A stretch of DNA of 64,000 nucleotides from Siphonodentalium dalli (lineage: Eukaryota > Mollusca > Scaphopoda > Gadilida > Siphonodentaliidae), in contig CP136062.1 of assembly GCA_032622095.1 (NCBI GenBank), forward strand, positions 135,322,960 to 135,386,959, given 5' to 3'. A model generated the notes under the pieces. The model was not told where the DNA came from. It made no database searches and was given only the letters and a program-made list of their open reading frames with translations. Positions 1-11,485 of the stretch are shown here, piece after piece. Positions within the stretch are counted from its first letter, which is position 1. Each line of letters begins with the position of its first letter. Both the position numbers and the translations under genes were made by a program.

Positions 1-37
1 CACATTTTCTGCTTACAATACAATTTGTTTTAGGTAG

Positions 38-142
38 ATAATCTTCTTAGAATTGCCTCATTTTGAGTCGATAATGTTCTGAAAATGAGAGCGTGTTATT
101 ATCACATATCGACTCATAATGAGGCGATTCTAAGCAGATTAT
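38..142. repeat. Hairpin-forming short inverted repeat (MITE-like)
   Basis: Two 36-bp arms, at 38-73 and 107-142, are inverted complements with three mismatches and a 33-bp loop. The arms read outward as ATAATCTKCTTAGAAT and inward to GAGTCGATA. No second copy is seen in the window and no target duplication is obvious, so calling it a mobile element is inference. Confidence 0.6.
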
Positions 143-334
143 GTCCGGGAAATGTCACAAATAAGGCAACTCACGACGTTAACATGTGTTTTCACTGTGG
201 CTCGCGTCATAAAACGGATAACGGATATGAGTCATTATCTGCTTATTTCAGAATCAAATAATCACATTATGTACCTATTTTACATTACCGGTCGATTATG
301 TGCGTATTTGCGCGAGGATGTGTTGATTCAGTAA

Positions 335-500
335 TGGATCGTTTCACAACTTTCACATCCTGGCGCTCGAAAGATTGCTGGACCCAGACCGTCAGCTGGA
401 CATTGTCGGCGGTGAAATTCGCAAGGAAATGCGTTGATGCCATCACTCAGGCGGAGCGTAAGGACAATGTAGTCAGTGTATCACTGTCAAGTGAAAGGGA
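335..500 (+). other. Coding-like segment, unassigned
   Basis: This stretch is visibly more GC-rich than its AT-rich surroundings. One plus-strand frame, ending at the TGA near 434-436, reads ...FHILALERLLDPDRQ and continues with mixed charged and aliphatic residues. A second frame stays open from 298 to 504. No family is recognised, there is no convincing splice pair, and the open frames overlap. It could be a decayed exon or chance. It lies just upstream of the 33-bp minisatellite, whose frame is also open. Confidence 0.2.
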
Positions 501-569
501 CTAATCTTTATTTTGTTCCAGTACATTTATCATATATAGGTCATGGACACATCTACTCAATTTGAACCA

Positions 570-752
570 GTTGCTTCGAAACAACCTACTCCAGCTGAGC
601 GTGTTGCTCCGAAACAATCTCATCAAGCTTCGCATGTTGCTCCGAAACAATATACTCAACCTGAGCATGTTGCTCAGAAACAATCTACTCAAGGTGAGCA
701 TTTGCTCCGAAATCATCTACTCAAGCCGAGCATGTTGCTCCGAAAAAATCGG
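570..752 (+). repeat. 33-bp minisatellite with an open 11-residue frame
   Basis: About 5.5 tandem units of 33 bp begin at 570, 603, 636, 669, 702 and 734. In the plus frame that starts with ATG at 543, each unit encodes an 11-residue repeat close to VAPKQSTQPEH. The fifth unit (702-733) is one base short, which shifts the frame and ends the repeat reading at about residue 53. Because 33 is a multiple of three, long open frames arise on both strands for trivial reasons. It may be a repeat domain of a real or broken protein, or a plain minisatellite. No transcript evidence is visible. Confidence 0.65.
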
Positions 753-759
753 CAAAATC

Positions 760-1378
760 ACTCAAAACATTTTGAACCTCAGATATATACAGATTGCTAT
801 TCGATTTATAGAAAGTTCAGCACGGTGTTCGAATAAATAAGTTCGACTTTGAAAGGCTCAAAACATTATTTGTGTGCTAAAGCTACCATTGGATGAGAGA
901 CTACATGCTCTGTCGCCCACCCAATCGTTAACTTGATAATACATTGATAAAGGCTTACACCAGATTCATAAAATATTATCAACATCTCGTCCATGCCAAA
1001 TCATATATTAGAAGCAACTTTCCCTATTTAGATGTGAAGATTTATTATTTGCTATTGATTATTAGCTCAACCTGTATTTTATGCTAATTTTATGTAATTT
1101 AGAGTATAATGTTTGTACACTGGTCATTGCATGACTATATATTCCTGACGCCAAGTGGAAACGTTTCCTCTATAGGGATATTTTACTTGCACACAGTTCA
1201 TTGATTTATTATCAACCCGTGTCTGCTTTATATACACAGTTGCTTCATTATAATATGTTTTCACAATCTGGTTCTGTCCTCTCGACATGGCATAGCGGCT
1301 GAAGCAAAGCCAATTTATCTAAGTCCAACAAAAGCTTTTACTCAGGCCAAATTTGTCGAACTGACCCCATATTCGAAC
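760..1378. other. Unassigned AT-rich sequence
   Basis: No coding frame, repeat partner or RNA gene recognised. Confidence 0.4.
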
Positions 1379-1767
1379 TTCACCCTTTACCCAACAAACC
1401 GGCCAAAACCGGCCAAATAAAGCTTCAACGGCCTAAAATATCTTCGGTCTGTCTCAATAGAACCATACAAATATGGATATCATTGGAATCGGCTCCTTGA
1501 CCACATTTTGATAGTTACAGTTATGCCCTGTGCCAATGCATTCTCTTATATATGCGAGTCGACCATAGGTCGCCTCGCATATATAAGAGAATGCATTGGC
1601 CTAAAAAAATCTTTTTTTACCATTTTTTCTTACATTCTTTAACAATTTTATAATTTTTAATGTGTTAAACCAATGCATTCTCTTATATATGCGAGGCGAC
1701 CTATGGTCGACTCGCATATATAAGATAATGCATTGGCACAGGCCCGTTCTGTTGGGTAAAGGGTTAA
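1379..1767. mobile_element. TTAA-flanked palindromic MITE, family A copy 1
   Basis: The right end reads TGTTGGGTAAAGGGTTAA; the left end is the complement with one change (TTCA for TTAA). After a ~150-bp asymmetric left part come two near-perfect ~70-bp palindromes (1531-1600 and 1670-1738) separated by an AT-rich loop. A TTAA target and termini starting CCCTTT are typical of piggyBac-type elements; that assignment is inference from known families. There is no transposase. The left part carries GGCCAAAACC repeated twice. Other copies: 7040-7438, 25330-25739, divergent 7557-7799, and a chimera at 58050-58422. Confidence 0.8.
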
Positions 1768-2035
1768 CCTACTATACGTTTTCGTGTGATTAAACAACAC
1801 GACGTTTTAAGTCGATCGAACGAAGAATACTAACGGAAACTAATAACATTGACGGACGGTTAGACTGAATACATTACGGGCGAATAAATGTCGGACCTCC
1901 TTTATTCGAATTGAAGAAAGAGATTTCTCTTTTTAGTAGACAATTTGAACCACATGTTCGGCGCCATTTTGTTAGTAGACCATATTAAATTTTGTAGTTT
2001 ATGGCATAAGTTAGTATAATAAAAGTTCAAACAAT

Positions 2036-2345
2036 ACGTGCCCACAGTGGCTCAGTGGGTGTGGTGCTTGGTGCATTAACATTAGGCCTACTTAAGCCGT
2101 TCCGCGATGCAGTAGCCGGTTCTAATCCCCGGGTGCGCGGATTTGTGTTCGATGCAAAGCGAAGGTAACCTGATTCGATTATCTGATTCGTATAACTCGG
2201 CAACATTATTAGTATATTTCGATGGGCAGTGGAGTGATTTGCCAGCGAAAGTAGCACTCTGTGTGGTCTTTACCCCACCTGTAAACTGATAATGTCGTGA
2301 TGTGGCCTAGCTACTGACACGACGGTAAACTCCAATTAACCGAAA
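2036..2345 (+). mobile_element. tRNA-derived SINE, copy 1
   Basis: The head contains RNA polymerase III-type internal promoter boxes: A-box-like TGGCTCAGTGGGTGTGG at 2048-2064 and B-box-like GGTTCTAATCCCC at 2118-2130. The tail includes CTGATAATGTCGTGATGTGG (from about 2286), which is shared with the copy at 61318-61620. Near-identical flanks ATAATAAARYTTCAAACAAT at about 2017-2039 and 2347-2369 look like a ~20-bp target-site duplication, as expected from LINE-mediated retroposition. Confidence 0.8.
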
Positions 2346-2369
2346 TATAATAAAGCTTCAAACAATATG

Positions 2370-5012
2370 CGGCGCTTCAGTCCCCATGTCGTAAATTCGC
2401 GATCAGTTGTCTTGAGTCTATCATTGGCTGTTACCCGCGTAGGAGGGGAATATAATCCTAGGGTAATTTACGAGAATAACGCGATGTGACCGAAGGCTAA
2501 TAAACATAGGCCCACGGGTGTAGCTGAAATGGCCAACGTAAATGGATTTCCACGAAAGAGCCAGCGCTACCATTACACTACTCTACGACGCGTCCTTCCA
2601 TTTCCCAAGCACTTAGGAGAAACTATAGACACTCTCGCCTTTATTTGATTCCATTAAGGAACAATGAGACAAATTGGTAGGAAATGCCATCAATAACAGC
2701 GCGGTAATAATGGTGGCCAAATTACCGACAAATGAAGCCTTAAAACTTCTCTTCCGCAAAGCTGTTGTGCTTAATGAGACTGGGAAGAATCTTGGCATCC
2801 CGTGGACTATTTGACAAAATCAATCTCGCGGTGTCATCCATTATTTTATCAGTTTTGATATCTTGTCGGCATTAATAGTCCTGTAGGGTTTTGCTATTAA
2901 TAAGCCTCGTATTATTTAAACCTCAGAAGATTGGGTCACTTTCTCGACTTTATGAACTCGATTATTTTCTTTTAGCGCAATCTTCTTGTGATAATGGACT
3001 TAAGGGTCTCCGGGGATGGGATCGAATTAGAATCAACCCCTCGGAACAACGGCCCTAATTTGGCTTTGAGCTCTCCTCTATTACACACGACAGTTGTTCG
3101 CGTTTTCGTGTATGTCAAATCACCTCTGTGTATAGGAATCATAATAAATCGTCTGAGCTCATTTGGGAGAAAATCAAAGACCACCGACAGGCCACATAAC
3201 AGATTACTGGACATTATTTCAGGCGATCTATTGTCTTACTTTCTAGATCATTGTTATCTCCGCTCTGTCAATGTCCATATCACACGATTCATATTAGTTC
3301 AATAGACAGAACACAATGCGCATCTTAATCGAGAATCTTTATCGAATGGGTTGTCGATGGCGCAAGGATAAATTTCGCGAGAGAAATGTAACTATGAGCC
3401 GTCCGCAACGAGTTCGATGAAATATTCGAGATTTTGATACAAGTTGTGTTTTGTATTTATTCTACACCGTTGTGTCAGATATGTTCACTCCATGACTGGC
3501 ACCTTAATTGATAATATAGCTGCCTATATTGTTATTTAAATATGATGAATAACCAGTAATGATCGTTTCATCACCCGAAGCGGATCGAAACCATAACGTA
3601 CGTCATCTTTCATGGCGACATCGTCCACAAGAATATTTACGGCTTTTATTCAAAAATATATATTCAGTGGCTGACATTCCGTTGAATACATGTGCCTCGC
3701 GTCAATGGGTGTGGAATAATATTCTTTCCTCTTTGTCGATATCCATATCACACGATTCAAGTTAGTTGCTGTGGGTGGGATTTTTTTTCTTTATACATAT
3801 TCACACTATGATATATCAAGATTCTCAGCAATGTAAAACGTTTAAATGTTTAAGTCACACGATATTAGAATTCGCGTACTGTAATTCTCAATGAGTCACG
3901 GGTGCATATACTTTCTTGTGGTGGCTACTTATGTCAGTTTGTCTGTGCGCAGCATAAATAGAAATAACCCGGGGTTACAACCGGGGAAATTCATCCACAG
4001 AAATGACTCATATAAACACATAGGCTCATTGTCTGATCCGATCCATCAATTTTTGTTCCATCCTATATTGTAACTGTATATATTATGAAATTAAGTGCAA
4101 TAAATACTGAACTATTGAACTAAAAAAAATACTAACTATTAATTTGTATGCCATTCGAATGCCCTTACACCTATAATTTACATATACGTGTGTTCCAGTG
4201 TTATAGTACTGACACCTGACCATCTATCCTGTTATAATCATGTGATGTTATTTGGTTCGGATTCTAAGACATACCACCATAACAATGAGACCATATGAGT
4301 ATTATAATTATGCATGTATAAATAATTACATCCACTTCATTCTCTATAGTGTAATTCCCGTTGAGTTTATCAAAGCTAATGTAATTAAATCTGATAATTA
4401 CCTTAGGTCGAGATTTTAGCAGTGCATCGAAAGCGACCCAAAAACTTGGCAAAAGTACTAGCGCGCAATAATATGTGTAGTCCGTTGCATAGTAACCAGC
4501 GACGCTACTTTCTTCGCAGTACACTTTTTTTTTGACAAACGACATTAAAGCCGACCAAAGAATAGCAAATAGACATCCAACTAGATATAATGTCGCTATG
4601 AATTAAACCTTTCCAAGCTGTTTACAAAGCCTAAATGTTGTCGTATTTGCAACGTATTGTAACGAAATGCATTGCTAAACTCACACAACTATTTGTCTTC
4701 GTTTCAATCTTTCATTTATAATTCAATCAAACCTTCAAAGCCTAGAACTAGTTGTATTGTACAATATATGACTACGCCCCATCCCAGTGTACCCTCTCCA
4801 CCTCAATCTACCACATCATAGTCTAGATAATGCATGATACTGGTATACATTTTCCCACCACTATAGGCATTTTGTGAGACCGTCACAAGTGGTACCGTAC
4901 ATTATATATTCTGTGTACAGGTTTACATTTTTGCATTTGTCTTATAAATTAGTAGAATTTATACTAAATTATAGAATGAAATCTTGAATTACTCTTACAA
5001 CAATTCCCAAAC
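2370..5012. other. Mostly unassigned single-copy sequence
   Basis: No gene recognised. A ~40-bp direct repeat containing CCATATCACACGATTCA occurs at 3258-3299 and 3728-3769 and is the only internal structure I could match. The short plus-strand open frames around it have no recognisable content. Confidence 0.35.
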
Positions 5013-5020
5013 ATTGTACC

Positions 5021-5710
5021 CAGTCCCCGTGAGTAAACCGCAGCATGTTTTTACCTATATACGTCTCAGTCTATACAAACCGTTACGTGATATATGAGAT
5101 TTCACCATGCAAGACCGCCCTACAAGTTTCCGTCAAAAAAATGGAGCATTTTTCCTCACCACGTATCAGTGTAGCGATAAGTGTTACGAAGCGTTACTGG
5201 TACATATTTTCTGAGATTCCAGAGACCGTTTGTAGACCAGTATTACAAGTGTTACATCTTGCATATATAAAGCCCCCATAAGAAAACCGCAGCATGTATA
5301 TTTTTAAAACTCATATGGCATGATATGTAACAAAGTGTTACGAAGCGTTACGTGATTTCTGAGATCCATAGAGACCGCTCGTAGATTGGTGTTAGGAATG
5401 TTGCAAATGATATAAAGTCCATGTGAGAACACCGGCAGCATATTTTTTTTAACTCGTCTCAGTGTATCGATATGTCAGAAATTGTTACGAAGGTTTACGT
5501 GATTTATGAGATTCCACAGAGACCGATCGCAGAATGGTGTTCAAATTATTGTTCAGTAGAAACGCTACAAAGTCCCCGTGAGAAAACAGCAGAATTTTAT
5601 TCACCTCGTCGCAGCGTAGCAACATGTTTATTATTAGACTTTAATTAACAAATGAAATAAAGCGTTACCGAGCGTTTTGTGATTCCTGAGATTCCACAGA
5701 AACTGCTCAT
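5021..5710. repeat. Degenerate ~150-bp tandem array
   Basis: Landmark phrases recur in the same order: GTCCCCGTGAGNAAACC near 5022, 5272, 5418 and 5572, and GAGATTCCACAGAGACCG-like text near 5095, 5212, 5362, 5508 and 5688. Units are 115-180 bp apart and well diverged, so the array is old. It is non-coding. Confidence 0.75.
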
Positions 5711-6541
5711 ATAATAAATTGACATAATATTCATGTATGGATACAAGGTTTTGAATAATCACTTGAAATGTTACCAAATATGTTAGTTTTGAAAAATAAA
5801 TCATCTTAAAATTCCTCAAATACCATGATGGTTTATTCTTCTGAAAACTGTTTTTTTCGGTAAAATCACAAATGATAGGTCATATGTCATTGTGTGCGAA
5901 AAATCTAAATCGAAAAAGATTTGGCTCAAATTCCTCAATGCCGGCAGATATGAGAATTCCTGTAAGAGAATGTTCACTAAACTTATTGTTGTCCCCTGCT
6001 CATATAGTGTCATAACGACGACCGCAGATACCATGACTATTGAGCCCTATTTGTATAGACACGGTTTATGATATAATATAATACCGGGTGAATATGACTA
6101 TTGTTGTTAAACGTGGTTAAAATGAGGACGATTTTAAATAATAATATAAGGTCGCCGACCACGTGTCCCCCGAAAAGGTGGCTTTTTTTGGCTTAACTAA
6201 AAGTAAAGTTATCATCGGGAAACCAAAATAATCGGCAAATTCAACGTCAACAAGGACCATAACTCCGGCAAAAATTGGCGGAGCGAACCCATAAAAAACA
6301 AATTCGGGGGACATAAAATATATGTACACAGCCGAACAGCTAGTGCACATTTAAAGACATATTTTGGACTTATTTCCGTGAATAAACCCGATAATAACTT
6401 TTTCAAATACTATCTCTAATGAAAGAATGTTAATGAACGAAAATTTCAACCACATCGACTGTGCCATTCCAGAGAACACAACGTTTGAACTCCGCACAAA
6501 GGTAAATGTTTACTACTTATTCGGGACAAAATATTAAGTGA
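5711..6541. other. Unassigned AT-rich sequence
   Basis: No recognisable gene or repeat partner. Confidence 0.35.
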
Positions 6542-7043
6542 TTAAAGACACGGTTGGCCTTGGCGGTGGGTATCCTGTGAAAATATATCCACCCGTCAAA
6601 AACCGCCACAAACAGAACGAACATCAAAATGTAGACAGACTGTGTACGTATACAAATAAGAAATATCGCATAAACAGTATGTTATGGTCTTATGTTTGAC
6701 CATTGTTATGTAAACAAAAGCATAAAAAGTTACTTTTCTGGTGTTTGTTTATATTATGATGGTAAACATAAAGAGCGTTCTTTGTTAGTGAATACCTGAT
6801 ATGGAACTAATAAAGAGCGTTTCTGCCATTTGTGTGTGATTAGCCAGTAGCATTGTGCTGTCTTCTGTAACACAATCAGGCTCTTGCTTAGGTAAAATAT
6901 AGTAGGTCTTTATGATAACATGCTGTTTATGCGATGGTCATGGCATATATGAACGGAACTGTGTGCGTTTTAATGTTTTTCTGTTTACGGTGGTTGGAAC
7001 AAATATGAATATTTTCGACAATTAAGGCCGCACGTGCCTTTAA
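6542..7043. mobile_element. TTAA-flanked MITE, family H copy 1
   Basis: The left terminus TTAAAGACACGGTTGGCC and right terminus GGCCGCACGTGCCTTTAA are imperfect inverted repeats beginning at TTAA. Internal inverted repeats of ~105 bp (about 6590-6695 and 6905-7015) carry CCGCCACAAACAG and ATCGCATAAACAG landmarks. The element abuts family A copy 2, sharing the TTAA at 7040-7043. Related copies: 26715-27321 and 50184-50696. There is no coding capacity. A piggyBac-like origin is inferred from the TTAA target alone. Confidence 0.7.
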
Positions 7044-7438
7044 CCCTTTACCCAACAGAACGCCCAGAAACGCCCAAATGAAGCTTCAACAGCCTAAATT
7101 ATCTTGGGTCTGTCTCAATAAAACCATACAAATATGGATATCATTGGAACCGGCTCATTGACCACATTGTGATAGTTACAGGTATGCCCTGTGCCAATGC
7201 ATTCTCTTATATATGCGAGTCGACCATAGGTCGCCTCGCATATATAAGAGAATGCATTGGCCTAAAAAAATGTTTTTTTTAACACTTTTTACCATTTTTC
7301 TTACATTCTTTAACAATTTTATAATTGTTAATGTGTTAAGCCAATGCATTCTCTTATATATGCGAGGCGACCTATGGTCGACTCGCATATATAAGAGAAT
7401 GCATTGGCACAGGGCCGTTCTGTTGGGTAAAGGGTTAA
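7040..7438. mobile_element. TTAA-flanked palindromic MITE, family A copy 2
   Basis: Both ends are intact: TTAACCCTTTACCCAACA and its complement. Palindromes lie at 7192-7261 and 7340-7409 and match copy 1 almost base for base, while the intervening loop and left part differ. Same orientation as copy 1. Confidence 0.85.
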
Positions 7439-7556
7439 ACATTCTGGAATGATACCATCGATATCGTTTTCACGTGGTTCGTTTATAACAATGGCGCTGT
7501 TTTCTGCCTATTTGTATAACCTTTATGAATATAACTAATTATTGTTCCACGTCACT

Positions 7557-7799
7557 TTAACCCTTTAATTATGGGAGCTGCGCTGGTGCATCATTACATA
7601 TCCTGTGCCATAGCATTCTCTTAGGGAGCCTCGCATATTTTGAAGAATTCACTGGCTTACAATGTCAAGGTAAATATGGTAGGCCAATGTATTATCTTAC
7701 ATATGCGATGCGCCATATAGGAGACTCGCATGTATAAGAGAATGCATTGGCACAGGGTTTTCCCAAAATTTCAGGAAGCTCCGGTCATGTAAGGATTAA
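7557..7799. mobile_element. Diverged family A relative with TTAA ends
   Basis: Begins TTAACCCTTTAATTATGGG and ends GGTCATGTAAGGATTAA. It contains decayed versions of both family A palindromes (TAGCATTCTCTTAGGGAGCC; TGTATAAGAGAATGCATTGG). The palindromes are eroded here, in contrast to the near-perfect ones in the other copies, so this is an older insertion or a sister subfamily. Confidence 0.65.
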
Positions 7800-9035
7800 T
7801 ATTCCAAATTGGGATCGATGTACTATTTTTACATTGTGTTGCCCATTATCTCCATGCTCCAAGTATAGTTAAGTCCCATTAGCAGGACTTATCGCTGTCC
7901 TCACCTACAAAAGAAATGTAGAAATGTAACTTTGAGACTTCTGGGGTGCTATTCACCGGCTGGGTTTATAATATAGTCCAGGTGGTTTTACGAGGCGACA
8001 CTCAATGCGAAGCTATCGGTGGACATATCGATGGGAAGACATCGCCGCGCCATATAGGATTATCCAATCAAGGTGATTGGCGTCAATCATAGATTGACCA
8101 CCGGTCACATAAACATGCTGCGTGTAACAGTACACGTTTGTACACATTTCAACAATGAGCAACCGAGGAAAAGGACGTGGGGCAAAATATACCACCGACG
8201 ACATGAGGGGGTCTACAAAAAAATCCGTATATAGGGCCGGGGTGGGTGGGTGGTCCTGGGGCCGAAACAATCGTGCTTGTAATTTTTTTTCCAAAATGGT
8301 TTTTTTTCAAACAATTTACAAGTACTGACCATGTAATGTTGTTTGTAAGCATGTTGGTATCATGTTTGTTTGCATATGGCTATATAGACAGCTATAGTGA
8401 CTATTTAGCCTCAGATTTAGCAACATTCTGGATTTCACAGGATCCGGTCCGACTTCTCAGTGGAAAACCGTAATTTAGTAAAAAAAATTAATGTATTACC
8501 CAGTTGTATTACCCGAATAATAGTAATAAAATAAAAAAAAACTGTATCACAAATACTACATGGTGAATACTCAATGATGACTAGATATCATTGACCCGAT
8601 TGTTGCATAACATGAAATTGAAAAGGGTATCTCATAAATTTCTAATGTCTGAAATACTGTCTTGTTCTGGCATGCAATTAAATTCATTCCTTCTGGTTAT
8701 TTCTCATCTTTTTAATGATTGCAAGTAATGTTAATTTGCAGCACTTATCCAAATAAAACTGAATTGGTTATGATGAATGGCCGTTACTGTTTATTGTTCA
8801 GACAATCCCGACTGAAGGTGACGCTATTCTCCTTGAATTTACGAACATCATCTTGAAGCTTAAATACTGCTCAACAGGACTAAACTACAATACTAATTGT
8901 ATACTGTTATCGCTTACAAATAGATGAACTGAAATAATGTGATGCATTCAGATGCTTTGAGAAATGACATTCTTCAATGTCTTCAAAGTTCAAACTAAAA
9001 TCAAGAATAAAATCGGACTGACACTATACTGCAGA
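7800..9035. other. Unassigned sequence
   Basis: No gene or repeat partner recognised. Confidence 0.35.
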
Positions 9036-9039
9036 CTCT

Positions 9040-9485
9040 ATAGTGCATACATATACATACAAATGGTTGAGTTATAATAATGCAAAATATGTTTACGGAT
9101 GGAACCAAGTTGGTAGCTCTGGTATGCATCTACAGGCAAAACCTGTGATATGCAGTAATATCTGCATACATCATTCCCGTATCATTCAGGTCTATCACCA
9201 TACAAAACCACTTCAAAATTCGACAACCGACACTTCAACTTATATGGCAAAAACTTTGTACGGATTGAATTTCATAAACAGGGCCCATGGATAACTCTGG
9301 TAGGCATTGGTACTCACAATCCGTGATATTATGCATATTCGTTCCCCATTTCTGGTCCGTCACATGTCATAGAGCATCAAAATATGACAACCGACTCTTG
9401 AGTTATGATGCAAAATGTTTGTACGGACGGACGCACGGACGGCTCGAGACGTCAACTATATACCCGCCGACTAATATCGGGGGTA
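9040..9485. repeat. ~180-bp tandem repeat ending in CGGACGG runs
   Basis: Three degenerate units share GAGTTATAATGCAAAATATG / TTGTACGGA landmarks near 9070, 9240 and 9405. The last unit runs into ACGGACGGACGCACGGACGG and a GGGGGTATAAT end near 9478. The same ending type closes the array at 58735-59460, so the two probably belong to one broad repeat class. Confidence 0.6.
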
Positions 9486-11310
9486 TAATAACCATATATC
9501 TATGTGTATACCTAACCAAAACAATTCCCCTCCTCAACCACCCCGGTGGATAAGACTAAAGAATTCTTTGATCATGCACAAATAATTGTAGAACCCCTGA
9601 CCTGTTTACCACTATTTACACTGGCCAGTGTTCTCTGTCAGACTAAACACGATCGATATATTAAGGCTATAATGCGGTCTAGGGCAATTTGTGACATACA
9701 GTGTACCTACACAATGCTTTATTATTGTTAGATACTGGAAACACCAGGAAATACCTGGAAATACAGTTTATTTTTCGTTTTTCTGACCTGTGCTTTACCG
9801 ATTAAGGATGTTATTGCTTGAGTCTTAATTTTACACACTTTGCACCAAAAAAGGATAGTGGAATGGGATTGAAAGGCAGTTAACACAGTTATTGAAGAAC
9901 GGTTAAAAAACTCTGAAATTTTGATAAAAAACATGAGAGGAACATTTGGAGGAACAAATTTGCACAAATGGGGTGGTGGGTCCCTCGGGGTCGGAAATAA
10001 ACTTTTTGGGCCCTATATGTGCAATTGTTTTCCACACCCCCCCCCCCCCCCACTGCCGACGAGCGTAACACTTTTTGGGCACTGTGGAGAGAAGAATCAA
10101 AATATTAAAGAACAAAGAAACCGGCACCATTCACCAGCGCCGGAAAAATGATGCATGGAAAGAAATTTCTTTGGAAATAGCAGGGAAATATCCAAACAGA
10201 ACCAAAACACAAACAAAATTCTTCTGAGACGTTATCTTCTTGGCTCTTCATTTTCACACACTGCTAATTAAAAAACCTCATTAATATAATTGAAACTCAT
10301 TCTGCAGATATATAAACGCAAGCATGAGTCTCCACACAATTATACCCAAATATTATACCGCTAGCCGATTGTGGCCGGTGAGTGTTCATGAATTAGTCGT
10401 AAGACGGCGTCAATTGACAGGTGACAAATCTGATAGATTGGATCAATCACACCATCGACAGCGTGTGTCGTTTGCGCTAAAGCAAAGATACCTTTGCGTT
10501 CAGCCGCTACCATATAAACTACCTGGTTTATAAAATAGTCTCGCTTGGTGAATAGCATCCCTGTAGGTTACAATTCATTCTGCATTATTCTGAGAAACTG
10601 AACTGTCCATATTCATTTGAACATTGTCTAGATCAAGCCAGAATGAATTGTAACTGACAAACACTTCAATAAAAAAATGTTAGATTTAAATAAGAAAATA
10701 CACATGCCGGCAGCGTTCAGACGTCGCGAAGCAAGGGGACTGAACTCTGTTTTTGCAGCTTGCATTATCTCAGTTACTGTGTTGGGGTAATAATTTCCTA
10801 GAGACAGAAACTGTTTTGGTCAATATGGACTGGTGACTCAAATTGTCATAATATACACAATCTTCTAAAAGCACAATGGAGAGAGAACATATATTCGAAT
10901 AAACATTGATGTTTTCATTTACATGCACATATAAGAGATATAAACGCTCTTTGTGTTTCCATATTAGGAATAGATTAACAAGGAACGCTCTTCAATGTTT
11001 TTCGCAATTCTATTACTGAATAAGTCTCCCTGACATATACTTTCCGTTTGAAAGTATTTAGTGCCTGTATCGATCTATCTTTAATCCGCAACCGGGTCAG
11101 GTTGAAATAAATGGGAAGATACATTAACCCTCCTAGAAGCGATATTTTTGTATACAAACAATGACGTCATAGCGACCACGTGTATATCGGCTGCTGGTAG
11201 GCCAGCTGTCGTATATATATAGCCCTGACAAAAAAAAACACCATATTTTTATATTGCGCATGTGAGCATGCTTAAGTTCACAATGATTTGCAATATTTAA
11301 ATGTATTCAG
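9486..11310. other. Unassigned sequence with a C15 tract
   Basis: No gene recognised. A 15-C homopolymer occurs at 10037-10051. A low-confidence regulatory-like patch within it is listed separately at 10360-10560. Confidence 0.35.
10360..10560. promoter_or_regulatory. Possible conserved non-coding patch
   Basis: Repeat-free and somewhat more GC-balanced than its surroundings. It contains CAATTGACAGGTGACA, which overlaps a TGACAG (TALE-homeodomain type) and a CAGGTG (E-box) consensus, followed by GATTGGATCAATCA. Regulatory function is inference only; these short words occur by chance often enough that the confidence is low. Confidence 0.15.
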
Positions 11311-11321
11311 GGGGGGGGGGG

Positions 11322-11485
11322 GCTCTTTCAAAAGAGGGTTTATTGACGTTGTTCACACTTTCAGTTCAAGACTAATCCCTCCTCGTTAATCTGTAAATGT
11401 TGGATTTCAATCCGTCCGCTCATATATCTCAACAAGGGTTATCGGATGTTGCTGAAATTTGGTATGCAGGCTTGACACCAGGGGC
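11322..11485. repeat. ~170-bp repeat unit (first)
   Basis: Shares CTTTCAAAAGAGGGTTNATTGACG, then TCCCTC and GTCCGCTCATATATCTCA with units starting near 13235 and 13401. The three units would form one tandem array if the 1.75-kb element at 11478-13235 were absent. Confidence 0.7.
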
